56,227 bases of DNA from JAEELC01 sp963605425. GTDB taxonomy: Bacteria; Bacillota_I; Bacilli_A; Acholeplasmatales; Anaeroplasmataceae. Positions 1 through 10,014 of this stretch are shown here, piece after piece. Position 1 is the first letter of the stretch; every line of letters starts with the position of its first letter. The position numbers and the translations under genes are program-made. The notes beneath the pieces are model-generated. The model was not told where the DNA came from. It was given only the letters and a program-made list of their open reading frames with translations, and did no database searches. Location of the stretch: assembly GCA_963605425.1 (NCBI GenBank), contig CAVCUQ010000008.1, positions 1 through 56,227 of the forward strand, written 5' to 3'.

Positions 1-3000
1 TAGTTAGAAACTTCAGCATGGTATTCTTGATATGGACCATAGTTTCTACCGAAGTGGCATAAATCTTCATTATAAGTGAATCTACCTACAATTGGAGAGT
101 TATTCTTTTGACCAATTTCAGTTGATTCCTTATTTAATACAGTATCTTTAATGATAAGTGTTGCATCTGATACACAATTAGTAATTGATACAATACCAGC
201 TGCAGAATCTAGAGAACCGACAATACCACCAGAATATGTATAACCTGTATCAACAGTACCAGTGTAGTAACAACGGTTCATATTTAATACGTAAGTAGCG
301 AATTCATTCTTGTTTCTACCAAGGATACCACCCATATAACCAGCATCAACGTGGTTACCAATATAAGCATTTACATAGATATCTTCCATGTATAATTCAA
401 TCTTAGATTCTTCTGTATCCTTTTGCATATTACCGATGATACCACCGAAGTATTTACCACTAGCTGAAATCCATCCTTTTTCTTGTGGATTTACTAGAGA
501 TACTTTATTAATATAGTTAACTCCACCAGATAATTGACCTACAAGAGCACCAACTTCAGTAACACCATTAACTTTTACGTTCTTTAGAGAAACATTAGAA
601 ATGTAACCACCGCACATGTTACCAATGATACCTGTGTCTTGATCTTTAGCATTAGATGTTACAATTGTAATATTTTCAAATCCAATATTCATAATTGTAC
701 CATTCTTTACCTTATAGAAGATATTAGACATCTTAGTTTCACTAGCGCCACCAATAATTGAAATGCCCGTAATCTTATGATTATTACCATTTAATAGACC
801 ACTAAATGGTTGAGAGCTATTCCACTTTAAGTCAGTCTTTTCAGCAAAATCAATATCATTTTCAAGTAAATAAATTACTGTAGGAGAGGAACTTGTTGTA
901 ACTACGCTATGGAAGTCTTCTGCTGTAGTGATAGACTTTGTAGTAATAGTTTCTTTAAATACTTCAGACTTAACTGAACCATCTCTATTAGTTACAACCA
1001 TAAATACATTATAACCCTTAGTATTATTGTTAGGAGCAATGATTTCTTGATATTCATCATCAATATCAACTCTAGTACCATTTGCAATAACGTCTTCTGC
1101 GCTCATTGTATCTTCTTCACTTGTAACAGCATACATATAACCATAGATATTAGTGAAAGCAGCTGATACCTTAGCACCATCTCTTGTAGCATTTACTTGA
1201 TAGTTATAACCATTAGTTTGAGTAATACCATACTTGCTAGCAAGAGCAGCATCGCTAGATACATTAATATTAGCTTTTGGTGATAATACATATACTAAAT
1301 ATGATACTTCATATTGTTCACTAGTATTAACCTTAGAAGTAATTGTAGTAGTTACCTTATATACACCTGCATTAGCTGTATATACACCATCTACTGTGTA
1401 ATATTCATCATTAGTTGATTGAGCATATTCATACTTAACACTCTTAGTGTAATCTACATCTAGAGTTAAGTTATTGCCTGAATATGAGTTAGCATCAGTA
1501 GCAACAATTTCTGGTAAATCAAATACTGAATATTGTTCTACGATATATTTAGAATCATAACCAGTAACTTTACCGATTTGTTTTTGACATCCCTTAATAG
1601 TTAATGTGAATTCCTTTTGAAGTGAAATTTCATTTAAAGATATAGTAGCAATTAGTTTTACAGTCTTATCTTCATCACCTCTTCTTACATTTGCAGTAAG
1701 GTAAGATCTATGAGATACAGATTGAGTAATACCATAACCTATCTTTAATGCTTCTTCATCTGATGAATACCAAGTTACATGAAGACCATTAACCATAGTT
1801 AATAGATTAATATCTTGATATACATAATCATGATCACACATAACTTCAAGTACATCGATAGCACCTTGAACTTGAACTAAATCTTTAGATACATCTTTTC
1901 CTTCATAACCAGGAACAACCCAGTCTACATGTTCATAATCACTTGACTTAGTTTTGTTTAAAGTACATCCGATAGCTTTACCCTTATTGAATGTGTAAAG
2001 TTCTGATGTTTCTTTAATGGCAAGGAAGTCTCCCATGTTAATAGAACCATCTTCATTTCTAATTAATGTGTCAATGTTTCTGTTACCTTTAACAGTAAAT
2101 GGAAGAGTTACTGATTTAAATGTTTCATCATTTAATGTACCAGTAAATTGAGTACCAGCCTTCTTTGATTCATAACTTGATGAATCAATTGGAGTTGTGA
2201 TTTGAGTATATTTATTTTTACCTGAGGCAAAAATAGAATATGAAGCTGCACCTTTGTAATCATCATAGTTATCATATGAAATGTTTTCATTAGTGTTGTT
2301 AGTTAGATAAGATAAGCATCCTTCAAATGTATTATATGATCCTTCAGTTCTTGCCATAGCGAAGTTCTTACATTCTCCATCGTTAGCACCAAAGTCACCA
2401 GTGTCACCAGTTGTATCTACTTGTTGATTAGAATCAGTCATAGACATATAAACTGAGTTATTGTATGATGTGCAATCAAATAATTGAAGAGTTCCTGGGT
2501 TAGAGTTGTCTGCAAATCCACCCATTCTGTTGTTGAATGACATACAGTTCTTTAAAATCATGTCACCAGTCATTGATGAACCACCAAGTTTAAATCCGTT
2601 ACCGTCACCGTTCATTGTAGCGTAGCTTGATAAATAATCAGTACCACCAGTGATTGATGTCATACTTTGTGACTTATCTAGTAAGAATCCATTTTCAAAG
2701 GCTACACAGTTTAAAAGTGTGATAGTACCAATGTTACCTGAATCAACCTTAGCGAACATGTCCCAACCATCATCAGCATTTCTATAAGCTACACAACCGT
2801 CAAAGACATTACCTTCACCAACAGTTAATTTAGCAGCAAATCCGTCTGCGTTTTCACCTAGAGTTTCAACGTCATAGTTATTATATGATGTGCAGTTTAA
2901 GATTAAGTTGTTGCTTGGCCAAGTTTCAACAAATGATTGACCAGAGTTAGCACGACCAAGTTGTAAACCTGTGTCTTGACATTCATGGAACTTACAACGT

Positions 3001-3563
3001 TCAATCTTGTTGAAACTACCAGCAATATACATACCATTGTCACCAGCTTTAGTGATTTCAATATTATAGAAATCCCAATAGCTACCAACAAGTTGAATAC
3101 CACGGCTTGAAGAAAGTATTTCTTGACCTGTGAAGTCAAGTACAACTGTACCTTCACCAATTACCTTAATTCTTCTCTTTGCATTACCTGATTGAGATAA
3201 TGTAAATCTATGAGGTGTACTATAAGTACCAGCAGCTAGAATTAGAGTATCACCAGCTCCGATATTATGTAAAGCAGTATAGATATCCCATGGGTCTTCT
3301 TTTGTACCTTTATGTTTAGGAGCTGATTGAGTTTCCTCATTAAGTTCCTTATCAAAATCATATTCAATTTCAACATTAGGTGAAGCATAGTATGTAGTAG
3401 ATACTAAGTCATCGTTATTATCTACCTTTTTATCCATATCAGAACTTGCTGATGAATTTTGAGTTGTGCTTGAATTATCATTTCCACTATTAGTGTTGCA
3501 CGCAGCAAGTGTACCACTTAAAAGTAATGTAGATAAACCTAAAATTATTTTCTTTCTTTTCAT
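1..3563 (-). CDS. Pectate lyase, PL9 family, surface lipoprotein (3' end cut by window)
   Basis: Extracellular lyase predicted to cleave de-esterified pectin by beta-elimination. The frame is open from ATG 3563 to the window edge (about 1187 residues), so the C-terminus is missing. It begins with a lipoprotein signal ending in LAAC (about residue 21), then a Ser/Asn-rich linker. Residues about 60-450 form a right-handed beta-helix with the PL9 signatures GENADGF (about 234), NADDGWDMF (about 262; the Asp cluster matches the Ca-binding set known for Pel9A) and GNGFKLGG (about 319; its Lys matches the family's catalytic base). Residues about 500-870 look like Ig-like domains, and from about 880 to the edge there are GLUG-type repeats such as LVGQLSGG and GGIIGNM. 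A strong SD (GGAGG) lies 8 nt before the ATG. It is the third gene of a probable pectin operon, 12 bp behind the Ig-like lipoprotein. The family call is secure; the role of the C-terminal repeats is not. Confidence 0.9.
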   Translation of the reverse strand, partial: MKRKKIILGLSTLLLSGTLAACNTNSGNDNSSTTQNSSASSDMDKKVDNNDDLVSTTYYASPNVEIEYDFDKELNEETQSAPKHKGTKEDPWDIYTALHNIGAGDTLILAAGTYSTPHRFTLSQSGNAKRRIKVIGEGTVVLDFTGQEILSSSRGIQLVGSYWDFYNIEITKAGDNGMYIAGSFNKIERCKFHECQDTGLQLGRANSGQSFVETWPSNNLILNCTSYNNYDVETLGENADGFAAKLTVGEGNVFDGCVAYRNADDGWDMFAKVDSGNIGTITLLNCVAFENGFLLDKSQSMTSITGGTDYLSSYATMNGDGNGFKLGGSSMTGDMILKNCMSFNNRMGGFADNSNPGTLQLFDCTSYNNSVYMSMTDSNQQVDTTGDTGDFGANDGECKNFAMARTEGSYNTFEGCLSYLTNNTNENISYDNYDDYKGAASYSIFASGKNKYTQITTPIDSSSYESKKAGTQFTGTLNDETFKSVTLPFTVKGNRNIDTLIRNEDGSINMGDFLAIKETSELYTFNKGKAIGCTLNKTKSSDYEHVDWVVPGYEGKDVSKDLVQVQGAIDVLEVMCDHDYVYQDINLLTMVNGLHVTWYSSDEEALKIGYGITQSVSHRSYLTANVRRGDEDKTVKLIATISLNEISLQKEFTLTIKGCQKQIGKVTGYDSKYIVEQYSVFDLPEIVATDANSYSGNNLTLDVDYTKSVKYEYAQSTNDEYYTVDGVYTANAGVYKVTTTITSKVNTSEQYEVSYLVYVLSPKANINVSSDAALASKYGITQTNGYNYQVNATRDGAKVSAAFTNIYGYMYAVTSEEDTMSAEDVIANGTRVDIDDEYQEIIAPNNNTKGYNVFMVVTNRDGSVKSEVFKETITTKSITTAEDFHSVVTTSSSPTVIYLLENDIDFAEKTDLKWNSSQPFSGLLNGNNHKITGISIIGGASETKMSNIFYKVKNGTIMNIGFENITIVTSNAKDQDTGIIGNMCGGYISNVSLKNVKVNGVTEVGALVGQLSGGVNYINKVSLVNPQEKGWISASGKYFGGIIGNMQKDTEESKIELYMEDIYVNAYIGNHVDAGYMGGILGRNKNEFATYVLNMNRCYYTGTVDTGYTYSGGIVGSLDSAAGIVSITNCVSDATLIIKDTVLNKESTEIGQKNNSPIVGRFTYNEDLCHFGRNYGPYQEYHAEVSN

Positions 3564-3575
3564 AATTTAAGCCTC

Positions 3576-4976
3576 CTATTTATACCAAATTTGAATTCCA
3601 TAAACTTGAACTGCATAAGTAGGATCATAGAAATAATAAGTTCCAGCTTTTAGTTCATATTTATATTTAGAAATAGTTGTTGTATAAGCATATGATGTAC
3701 CAACTAAAGCGTTATTTGCATCATAGAATCCAGCAGCAGTTACTGGCTTAGCATCACCTGATGAACGACCGATAATAGCTACTGTAGCGTCCTTGTCTAA
3801 TGTGAACTTGATGTAGTTAGCAGAATCTGCTTTACCAGCACCATTAGTTTGGATACGCTTAGTAAATGACATAGTGCCATATGTCTTAGCTGAAGATTCA
3901 CTCTTGATTTGACACTTATTACCACCAGAAATTATACTGTCAATTTCTGTTTCAGCAGTTAATGTAGCAGGTAAATCAGCACTCATGTCAGAAGCATTGA
4001 ATGTATAATCTGGCTCTGCAATAGCATTAACATGTACTGTTGTAGTGCATTTCGCAATATTATTACCATGCTTATAAGATAAAGTTACAGTTTGATCTCC
4101 GGCAATACCAGCATTAAATCCTGTTACAGTAACCTTAGAAATATCAACACTTGATGTAAGATCGTCATAATTATCATCTCTGAAAGTACCTTCTACAACC
4201 CAGTCAGATGTATCTAAACTAGTCATAGTTCCATCAGGACCAACTGTATCTTGTTCAACAGTTGTAGAACCTGATACAAATTTAATAGCTGCTAGAGTAG
4301 CATCTACAGTTACTAATACAAATGTATCGCAGCTCTTTGTCTCTTCTTTACCATCTTTAGTATATTTTTCTTTATAGTTAACCTTAAATTGATATACACC
4401 CATCTTAGTCATATCAATTAAAGAATCATCTGTTGTACACTGGCTAGTTACATCTTTATTTGTTCCATCAGAATAGTAAGCTGTAACCTTTAATCCTTCG
4501 CTTGAGAAGGCAGCATTTGCTTTATATGCGACAGTTGTAATTGAAGCTTCAATACCTAGAACGTGAGGTGTAGCTTCTTCTGCAATTGATTTAACAGTTA
4601 CAGTATAAGAATCTGTAACTCTTACCTTATTTGCATCTGTATATACTACGTGAATTTCATATTCTCCGCATTTACTAGAATCAAAACTAGAACTATCTAC
4701 TACATATTCACTTGTTTCAAGTACTCTTTGAGAGTAGTTAGAATATACTAAAGTAACGACTAATCCGTCACTTGAGAACTTTTCTCCTAAATTAAATACT
4801 GTAGTAGCTTTAAATTTGTTTACTGAAAGTTCGCTAGGAGCATACACCTTGCTTTGTTCTGGTTCAGTAGTTGTACTTTGATCATCTTGCGTATTTTCTC
4901 TTCTGCAACTAGTAAGGCCTAATGTACCTATAATTGTAGCCATCGCAAGAGGAAGTAATACTTTTTTTATTTTCAT
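3576..4976 (-). CDS. Ig-like repeat lipoprotein, putative pectin/cell-surface binding
   Basis: A 466-residue secreted lipoprotein; the signal peptide ends in LTSC (about residue 24). The ATG at 4976 is chosen because AAAGGAG lies just upstream; a longer reading to 5024 would put the SD and the intergenic hairpin inside the gene. After an acidic Ser/Thr linker come two clear bacterial Ig-like domains of the Big_3 type (about 45-130 and 140-230, each with an F(S)S(D/E)GL(V/K)V motif) and a third less regular one (about 235-325). The last 130 residues form a beta-rich domain ending in GIQIWYK, resembling the non-catalytic C-terminal modules of secreted carbohydrate-active enzymes. I see no catalytic motif. 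It lies between a CE8 esterase and a PL9 lyase on the same strand, so substrate binding or display at the surface is a reasonable inference, not a demonstrated function. Confidence 0.8.
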   Translation of the reverse strand: MKIKKVLLPLAMATIIGTLGLTSCRRENTQDDQSTTTEPEQSKVYAPSELSVNKFKATTVFNLGEKFSSDGLVVTLVYSNYSQRVLETSEYVVDSSSFDSSKCGEYEIHVVYTDANKVRVTDSYTVTVKSIAEEATPHVLGIEASITTVAYKANAAFSSEGLKVTAYYSDGTNKDVTSQCTTDDSLIDMTKMGVYQFKVNYKEKYTKDGKEETKSCDTFVLVTVDATLAAIKFVSGSTTVEQDTVGPDGTMTSLDTSDWVVEGTFRDDNYDDLTSSVDISKVTVTGFNAGIAGDQTVTLSYKHGNNIAKCTTTVHVNAIAEPDYTFNASDMSADLPATLTAETEIDSIISGGNKCQIKSESSAKTYGTMSFTKRIQTNGAGKADSANYIKFTLDKDATVAIIGRSSGDAKPVTAAGFYDANNALVGTSYAYTTTISKYKYELKAGTYYFYDPTYAVQVYGIQIWYK

Positions 4977-4998
4977 ATTAATCTCCTTTACATATAAA

Positions 4999-5024
4999 TT
5001 GACTAGAGTTTTACCCCTAGTCAA
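4999..5024 (-). other. Intergenic hairpin between two pectin-cluster genes
   Basis: Perfect 8-bp inverted repeat (TTGACTAG and CTAGTCAA, loop 10 nt) in the 65-bp gap between the CE8 gene and the Ig-like lipoprotein gene. On the minus strand it is followed by a short T-poor stretch, so it is a poor intrinsic terminator. It could be an mRNA-stability or partial-attenuation element setting the ratio of the CE8 product to the downstream products. Confidence 0.5.
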
Positions 5025-5041
5025 CTATATTTAAAATTTTA

Positions 5042-8000
5042 TTAGCTTAAAATTGTCTTAATTTGAGTGATAGTAAGTTTTGCATCACTTGTTTTCTTAT
5101 TTGCGCTAATTGCATAAATTCTAAGTTTTACGAAGCTTGTTTCACTTTCTAAAGTAAATTCTTCACTTTGGAATAAACATTTAACACCATTAACTCCACA
5201 TCCAGTAATTGTTAGTTCGATATTTTTAACTTCGGTTCCACTAGCATCATAAGCAACAACCTTATAAACTTGAAGTCCAGTTGCTGAAGATGAAGCTGTT
5301 GTACCGGCTACAATAGAAATCTTAGCTGTCTTTGATGATGTAAATTCTTTTGATTCAATGTATTGATTTTGAGCTGAACCAATAAGATACATAACTTTTT
5401 TATCACCACTTCCAAGAGCATCACTAGCATTGTATCCAGCCGCCTTAATTGTAGATTCAGAGTTATTATATGTCCACTCTTCACCACCATAAGTCCAATC
5501 AATAGTAGTTGTAGTTTGACCAGCTGCAGTAGTGATTTTCTTTGAACCTAATACTTTTTCACCATATACTAACTTAACAGTATAAGTACCAGCATTTTTA
5601 ATTAAAGTATCAGTAGTAACTTCATCACCATCAGCATTGTAGTACTTTTCAACTGCTGTAGTTACTGCTTTATAAGTAGTTAATACACCAGTAGTTGAAT
5701 TGTAAGCTAAATCATATACATGAATTGTAGAAGCCTTAAATTCAGAATCTGCAGTTGTATCATAAGAATCTTGACCTAATTCCCATTCTACAAATGTCTT
5801 AACAATTGATTCACTCTTTGGCGCGAATTCACCATTCTTATAATCAACCTTACCGTTAACCTCGGCTAAAACCTTAGTGATATCTTTATAATTAGCAGCT
5901 TCTTCTTCAGTTAAGAACTTAACACCAGTTACAGCTTCACTAATTGATCCTTCACCAGTATTACCATATTCATAGAAGTTTGCATCTGCTGGAGATTGAC
6001 CGTTCATTGCATCATATCTTGGTTTATCGCTTTCTTTATAACCACCTTTAGAATAATGTTTAGTAAATGAAGATTCAATTACAGCTACACCACCCTTAGC
6101 ACCCCAAGGACGAGCTACAGAAATTGATTCATCAGGAACATTTTGATCAGCTTCAAATGTTGAATTAACAACAACATAGTTATAAGTTAACTTATCAGCA
6201 CTAACTTCTGACTTAGGAGCAAATACATAACCTGTATTCTTGCTTACTGTACCATCAGCACTTACACGAGCTACAGTATGGAATGTACATTCATCAAAGT
6301 AAGCAGTTACATCACCTTGACCAAATACATAGTCAACAGCACCCTTAATAGTACATTGATAGTAATATTGACGACCTTTATTTGCATATAATGTATCTTG
6401 AACTGATGAGAATGTTACATTCTTAACAGTTGTCTTATCAGCATCTGATTGGAATGCAAATGCTTGCTTATCAGCTAGACTTGAATTAACATAATCAAAG
6501 TCATTAGTAACACTAATATTGCTTAAATTGAATCCTACAGCTTTTTCAGTTGCAATAAGTGTAGCACAAGTCATGCCATATGTACCGTTACCTGATAATG
6601 TTTCAGTACCTTCAGCAGCATTCCAAACAAGTGTTGTAGTACCTTGTCCTTCACCAACGATTGTTACATTAGGAATAGATACAGTAACCTTTTCTCTATA
6701 AGTACCAGCCTTAACTTCAATAACCTTAACTGCATCATCACTTAATCCTAGGTTAGTTAAGTAATTAACAGCCTTTTCAATTGTATTGAATGTGTAGTAT
6801 CCCTTATAGCTTGATGTAGCTTCTGTGCTTTCTACTGCAGTCCACTTTTGAGATTCAGTTTGAGTGGCGTCTACTACTGTCTTAACATAAGCTTCGCTAG
6901 CTTCATCAGCACCCACAACTTCAAATTTATAAGTTGCGTCAAATCCATTTGCAGTAACAGTTACTGTATAAGTACCAACAGCACTTAATACGTCACCGTC
7001 TTTCACAGTAGTTTCACCATTTACAACAGAAACAGTGCAATTCTTTAAAGCTACATAATCTTTTGTACCATTAGTTTTAGTTGAATATACGTAAACCTTA
7101 GATAAATCTAATTTGTTACCAGCAACATAAACTAAAGAAGTATCTCCGCTTTCAACAACAGTAGATTCATACTTTACTACTTGAATTGTATAAGAAGCTG
7201 ATTTTTCTCCTTCAGTAACAACTACTGTATAGTCACCAGTTGCAACACCAGTAAACTTACCATCAGTTAAAGTGACTTCTTCATTTTTACTATTTAAAAT
7301 CTTAACAGTAGATGGAGTTTGAGAAATCTTTAATGCACCATCAGAGTAAATAGAAATTACTGAAATACCCTCAGTTGTGAATGTGTCAGCTTCAAAGTAT
7401 TCTTTCTTTACAGATGTAGTTGAAAGTTGAAGACTAGCAACAGTAGCACCTTCACTTGGAGTATTTGAAGAAGCTGATTTTAATTTAACAACTTGACTTG
7501 CATCTTCTTCCCAAGCATCATCTAATTTTAAAGTAGAACTTTCGCCTAAGCACCAAGCACTTGTTACATCTGCTTTAGCTACTTGAGTATAATCTTCTTT
7601 TACTGTAGCTCCGCCTTTATCAACATAATAAATATTAGTTAAAGTTAAAGTAGTAGCCTTTGAGTTACCAACAAGAACATCAGCTGTACCAGGATGAGTA
7701 CCTAGAATTAAAATATTATTAGCTACAATACTAGCACTTGTTGCACCACCACCAGTTAAGAAACCACATGATGTAGTACTTTGTGCTATTGCTCCACGGA
7801 AGATAATATTTTCAGCATTAATATTACCTCCTCTGTTTCTACCTACTAATTGAGAACCATTTTGGCTTGTGCTAGTAGTCATATCAATGTCTAAGTTTTT
7901 AGCATTTACAGTTGTATCTTTTAAAATATCACCAATTATACCGCCACCATAAGAAAAACATGTTACTGAAGAATAGTTCTTTACAGTAATGTCTTCTAGA

Positions 8001-8983
8001 TTAATTGTTACATTAGTACCAGTTTCAACTCTACCAATTGCCATACCAGCGTAGTTGTTATCGCTTGTTACTGTACATAAATTAAATTCAACACTCTTAA
8101 TAGTAACATTAGAATCTTCTACATTAGTTTCACCTGCAATGAATGCACAAGTTTCTGATGCACTTGATACAGAACAGTTGAAGAACTTAAGATTTTTAAC
8201 AGTACCTTCTCCAACAAGATTTTTAAATAATAAACCTAATTTGCTAGAACCTGCTACATAATTAGCATTCTTAATTGTATAACCTTGACCATCAAAAGTA
8301 CCTTTGAAGTTAGCAGCTGCATCAGGAATTGATTTACCTTCTAAATCTAGATCACAAGTTAACTTATATGAATAAGAGTTATATCCTGTTGAGTCATTGT
8401 ATTGTCTCATTGCAAGGAAATCTTCAACACTTGAGATTTGCTTAACAATTTCATTTACAACACTAACTGTGAAGTTCTTTGTGTATTTTTTACCATCATG
8501 TTTAACAATAACAATAACATTATATTCACCTAATGTACTTAAGTTACCATTATCATCTATTGTAACTGATGAAGTATCTACTATTACATTTGTGTTATCA
8601 ATTTCAAGAGTTGCTCCTGTAGAATCTGTTACAACTAAACCTTCATATGAGAATGTTTGTCCAATAACATATTCTAGAGTAACCTTATCAGTATTAATTG
8701 AAATTGAATATTCTACAGCAGGAGTTGTTGAACTGCTAGTTGAACTTTCAGTTGTTGAATCTCCACCAGTTGTACTATCTGTTGTAGAAGTCTCTGTAGT
8801 ACTTTCAGTAGTACTTGGAGTAGTACTTTCAGTTGAGTCTCCTTGAGTTTCACTACCCTTTGTTTCTTCAGTAGGTTTTGAAGAAGTGTCATCACTTGGG
8901 GTTTTATTAGTACATGAAGTAACTGCAAGTGAAGCAAGAGCTACTGCAGATAATGTACCTAAAATTTTTACATGTTTTTTCAT
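5042..8983 (-). CDS. Pectin methylesterase (CE8), multidomain surface lipoprotein
   Basis: A 1313-residue lipoprotein predicted to remove methyl esters from homogalacturonan, making substrate for the downstream pectate lyase. Order of parts: signal peptide ending in VTSC (about 24); Ser/Thr/Glu-rich linker (about 28-90); an Ig-like module; a GLUG-like beta-helical region starting at the FDGQGYTIKN motif (about 210-450); two further Ig-like domains (about 515-690); the pectinesterase beta-helix (about 729-1010); and a beta-rich C-terminal module (about 1165-1313) resembling sugar-binding domains. CE8 catalytic signatures are visible: VQDTLY (about 863, Gln and first Asp), VDYVFGQG (about 884, nucleophile Asp) and ARPWG (about 957, Arg/Trp). 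AAAGGAGA lies before ATG 8983. It is the first gene of the pectin cluster, directly behind the 9036-9064 promoter. It is long for CE8 because of the added surface modules. Confidence 0.93.
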   Translation of the reverse strand: MKKHVKILGTLSAVALASLAVTSCTNKTPSDDTSSKPTEETKGSETQGDSTESTTPSTTESTTETSTTDSTTGGDSTTESSTSSSTTPAVEYSISINTDKVTLEYVIGQTFSYEGLVVTDSTGATLEIDNTNVIVDTSSVTIDDNGNLSTLGEYNVIVIVKHDGKKYTKNFTVSVVNEIVKQISSVEDFLAMRQYNDSTGYNSYSYKLTCDLDLEGKSIPDAAANFKGTFDGQGYTIKNANYVAGSSKLGLLFKNLVGEGTVKNLKFFNCSVSSASETCAFIAGETNVEDSNVTIKSVEFNLCTVTSDNNYAGMAIGRVETGTNVTINLEDITVKNYSSVTCFSYGGGIIGDILKDTTVNAKNLDIDMTTSTSQNGSQLVGRNRGGNINAENIIFRGAIAQSTTSCGFLTGGGATSASIVANNILILGTHPGTADVLVGNSKATTLTLTNIYYVDKGGATVKEDYTQVAKADVTSAWCLGESSTLKLDDAWEEDASQVVKLKSASSNTPSEGATVASLQLSTTSVKKEYFEADTFTTEGISVISIYSDGALKISQTPSTVKILNSKNEEVTLTDGKFTGVATGDYTVVVTEGEKSASYTIQVVKYESTVVESGDTSLVYVAGNKLDLSKVYVYSTKTNGTKDYVALKNCTVSVVNGETTVKDGDVLSAVGTYTVTVTANGFDATYKFEVVGADEASEAYVKTVVDATQTESQKWTAVESTEATSSYKGYYTFNTIEKAVNYLTNLGLSDDAVKVIEVKAGTYREKVTVSIPNVTIVGEGQGTTTLVWNAAEGTETLSGNGTYGMTCATLIATEKAVGFNLSNISVTNDFDYVNSSLADKQAFAFQSDADKTTVKNVTFSSVQDTLYANKGRQYYYQCTIKGAVDYVFGQGDVTAYFDECTFHTVARVSADGTVSKNTGYVFAPKSEVSADKLTYNYVVVNSTFEADQNVPDESISVARPWGAKGGVAVIESSFTKHYSKGGYKESDKPRYDAMNGQSPADANFYEYGNTGEGSISEAVTGVKFLTEEEAANYKDITKVLAEVNGKVDYKNGEFAPKSESIVKTFVEWELGQDSYDTTADSEFKASTIHVYDLAYNSTTGVLTTYKAVTTAVEKYYNADGDEVTTDTLIKNAGTYTVKLVYGEKVLGSKKITTAAGQTTTTIDWTYGGEEWTYNNSESTIKAAGYNASDALGSGDKKVMYLIGSAQNQYIESKEFTSSKTAKISIVAGTTASSSATGLQVYKVVAYDASGTEVKNIELTITGCGVNGVKCLFQSEEFTLESETSFVKLRIYAISANKKTSDAKLTITQIKTILS

Positions 8984-9035
8984 ATCTTTTTCTCCTTTAG
9001 TTCTATGAATTTACTCTATTCATAAATCTAAACTA

Positions 9036-9064
9036 ATTATACGCCTACTGAAAGCGCTTTACAA
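9036..9064 (-). promoter_or_regulatory. Promoter of pectin cluster with cre-like operator
   Basis: On the minus strand TTGTAA (9064-9059), 17 bp, then a perfect TATAAT (9041-9036). Between and overlapping these boxes is the palindrome TGAAAGCGCTTTAC (9048-9061 on plus), which fits the cre/LacI-family core with mismatches only at one end. This is a classical position for repression by CcpA or a dedicated LacI-type regulator. Neither regulator is encoded in the window, so the factor is inferred. Confidence 0.7.
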
Positions 9065-9084
9065 GTCTTTTTGTGAAAATTTTT

Positions 9085-9122
9085 CCAAAGAAAAAGAATG
9101 CCCTAAATTTAAGACATTCTTC
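9085..9122 (-). terminator. Intrinsic terminator after folD
   Basis: Minus-strand stem AAGAATGTC / GGGCATTCTT (one G-T pair) with an AT-rich loop, followed by TTTTTCTTT. It lies just past the folD stop and before the pectin promoter, separating the two transcription units. Confidence 0.8.
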
Positions 9123-9128
9123 TTCATT

Positions 9129-9983
9129 TTATTTATTATGTTTTTTATATAATTCTAGCGTGTTTTCCATTAAACAAGCTATAGTCATAGGTCCTACACC
9201 ACCAGGAACCTTTGTAAGATAGGAAACATAACCATTTAGAGAATCGAAATCACAGTCACCACAAAGTTTACCAGTTTGAGGATCTCTATTAACTCCTACA
9301 TCAATTACACAAGCTGAATGCTTAACATATTCTTTAGTAATGAATTTAGGTTTACCTAAAGCTACAACTAAAATATCAGCTCTTTTTGTAATATTTTTCA
9401 AATTACGAGTTTTAGAGTGGCATATAGTTACCGTTGCATTCTTATCTAGTAATAATTTAGCACTAGGAAGTCCTACTATTTGGCTTCTTCCTATTACACA
9501 AACATTCTTTCCAGCTATATCTATATGAGCATATTCGATTAACTTAATTATACCTTTTGGTGTACAAGGATAAATACAATCTTTCTTTTGATATAAATAA
9601 GCTACATTTAAAGAATTAAATCCATCTACATCCTTAGATACATCTATAGCCTCAATCACATTAGTCTCATTGATGTGGCTAGGAAGTGGAAGTTGAACAA
9701 GAATACCATCAACTGTATCATCATTATTTAATTCTTTAACTTTTGCAATAACTTCTTCTTCTGAAACTTCTTTAGCAAAAAGAATTGTATCATTAATAAT
9801 TCCAACCTCTGTGCAAGCCTTAGACTTACCTTTAACATAAGACTGACTTGCAGGATCTTCTCCTACAAGAATAACAGATAATTTAGGTTTTCTATAATTA
9901 TTAGATTCAAATTCTTCTATTTCTTTTTTTATGTTTAATTTAACTTCTTTAGCTAAATCTTTACCACTTATAATTTTAGTCAT
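9129..9983 (-). CDS. folD: Bifunctional methylene-THF dehydrogenase / methenyl-THF cyclohydrolase
   Basis: A 284-residue cytosolic enzyme, the usual FolD length. It oxidises 5,10-methylene-THF to methenyl-THF with NADP and hydrolyses the product to 10-formyl-THF. Visible motifs: SYVKGK with the catalytic Lys, GILVQLPLP, the GRSQIVGLP nucleotide-binding turn, and PGGVGPMT near the C-terminus. It is last in an operon with fhs and a HPr kinase/PEPCK-like gene, 31 bp after the latter, and is followed by a good terminator. With Fhs it completes the formate to methylene-THF route. Confidence 0.97.
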   Translation of the reverse strand: MTKIISGKDLAKEVKLNIKKEIEEFESNNYRKPKLSVILVGEDPASQSYVKGKSKACTEVGIINDTILFAKEVSEEEVIAKVKELNNDDTVDGILVQLPLPSHINETNVIEAIDVSKDVDGFNSLNVAYLYQKKDCIYPCTPKGIIKLIEYAHIDIAGKNVCVIGRSQIVGLPSAKLLLDKNATVTICHSKTRNLKNITKRADILVVALGKPKFITKEYVKHSACVIDVGVNRDPQTGKLCGDCDFDSLNGYVSYLTKVPGGVGPMTIACLMENTLELYKKHNK

Positions 9984-10014
9984 AATACTCCTTTTAAAGT
10001 ATTAGAGTATATCT

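Noticed and set aside
4999..5024. Full intrinsic terminator splitting the pectin cluster
   Set aside because: The stem is perfect, but the following minus-strand sequence has only a three-base T run, so I list it only as a hairpin.
4977..5024. Longer N-terminus for the Ig-like lipoprotein
   Set aside because: The extra 16 residues would precede the signal peptide and cover both the SD and the intergenic hairpin.
8397..8846. 149-codon plus-strand frame inside the CE8 gene
   Set aside because: It is the complement of the Ser/Thr-rich linker and Ig-like module; Val/Ser/Leu-rich translation with no SD or motif.
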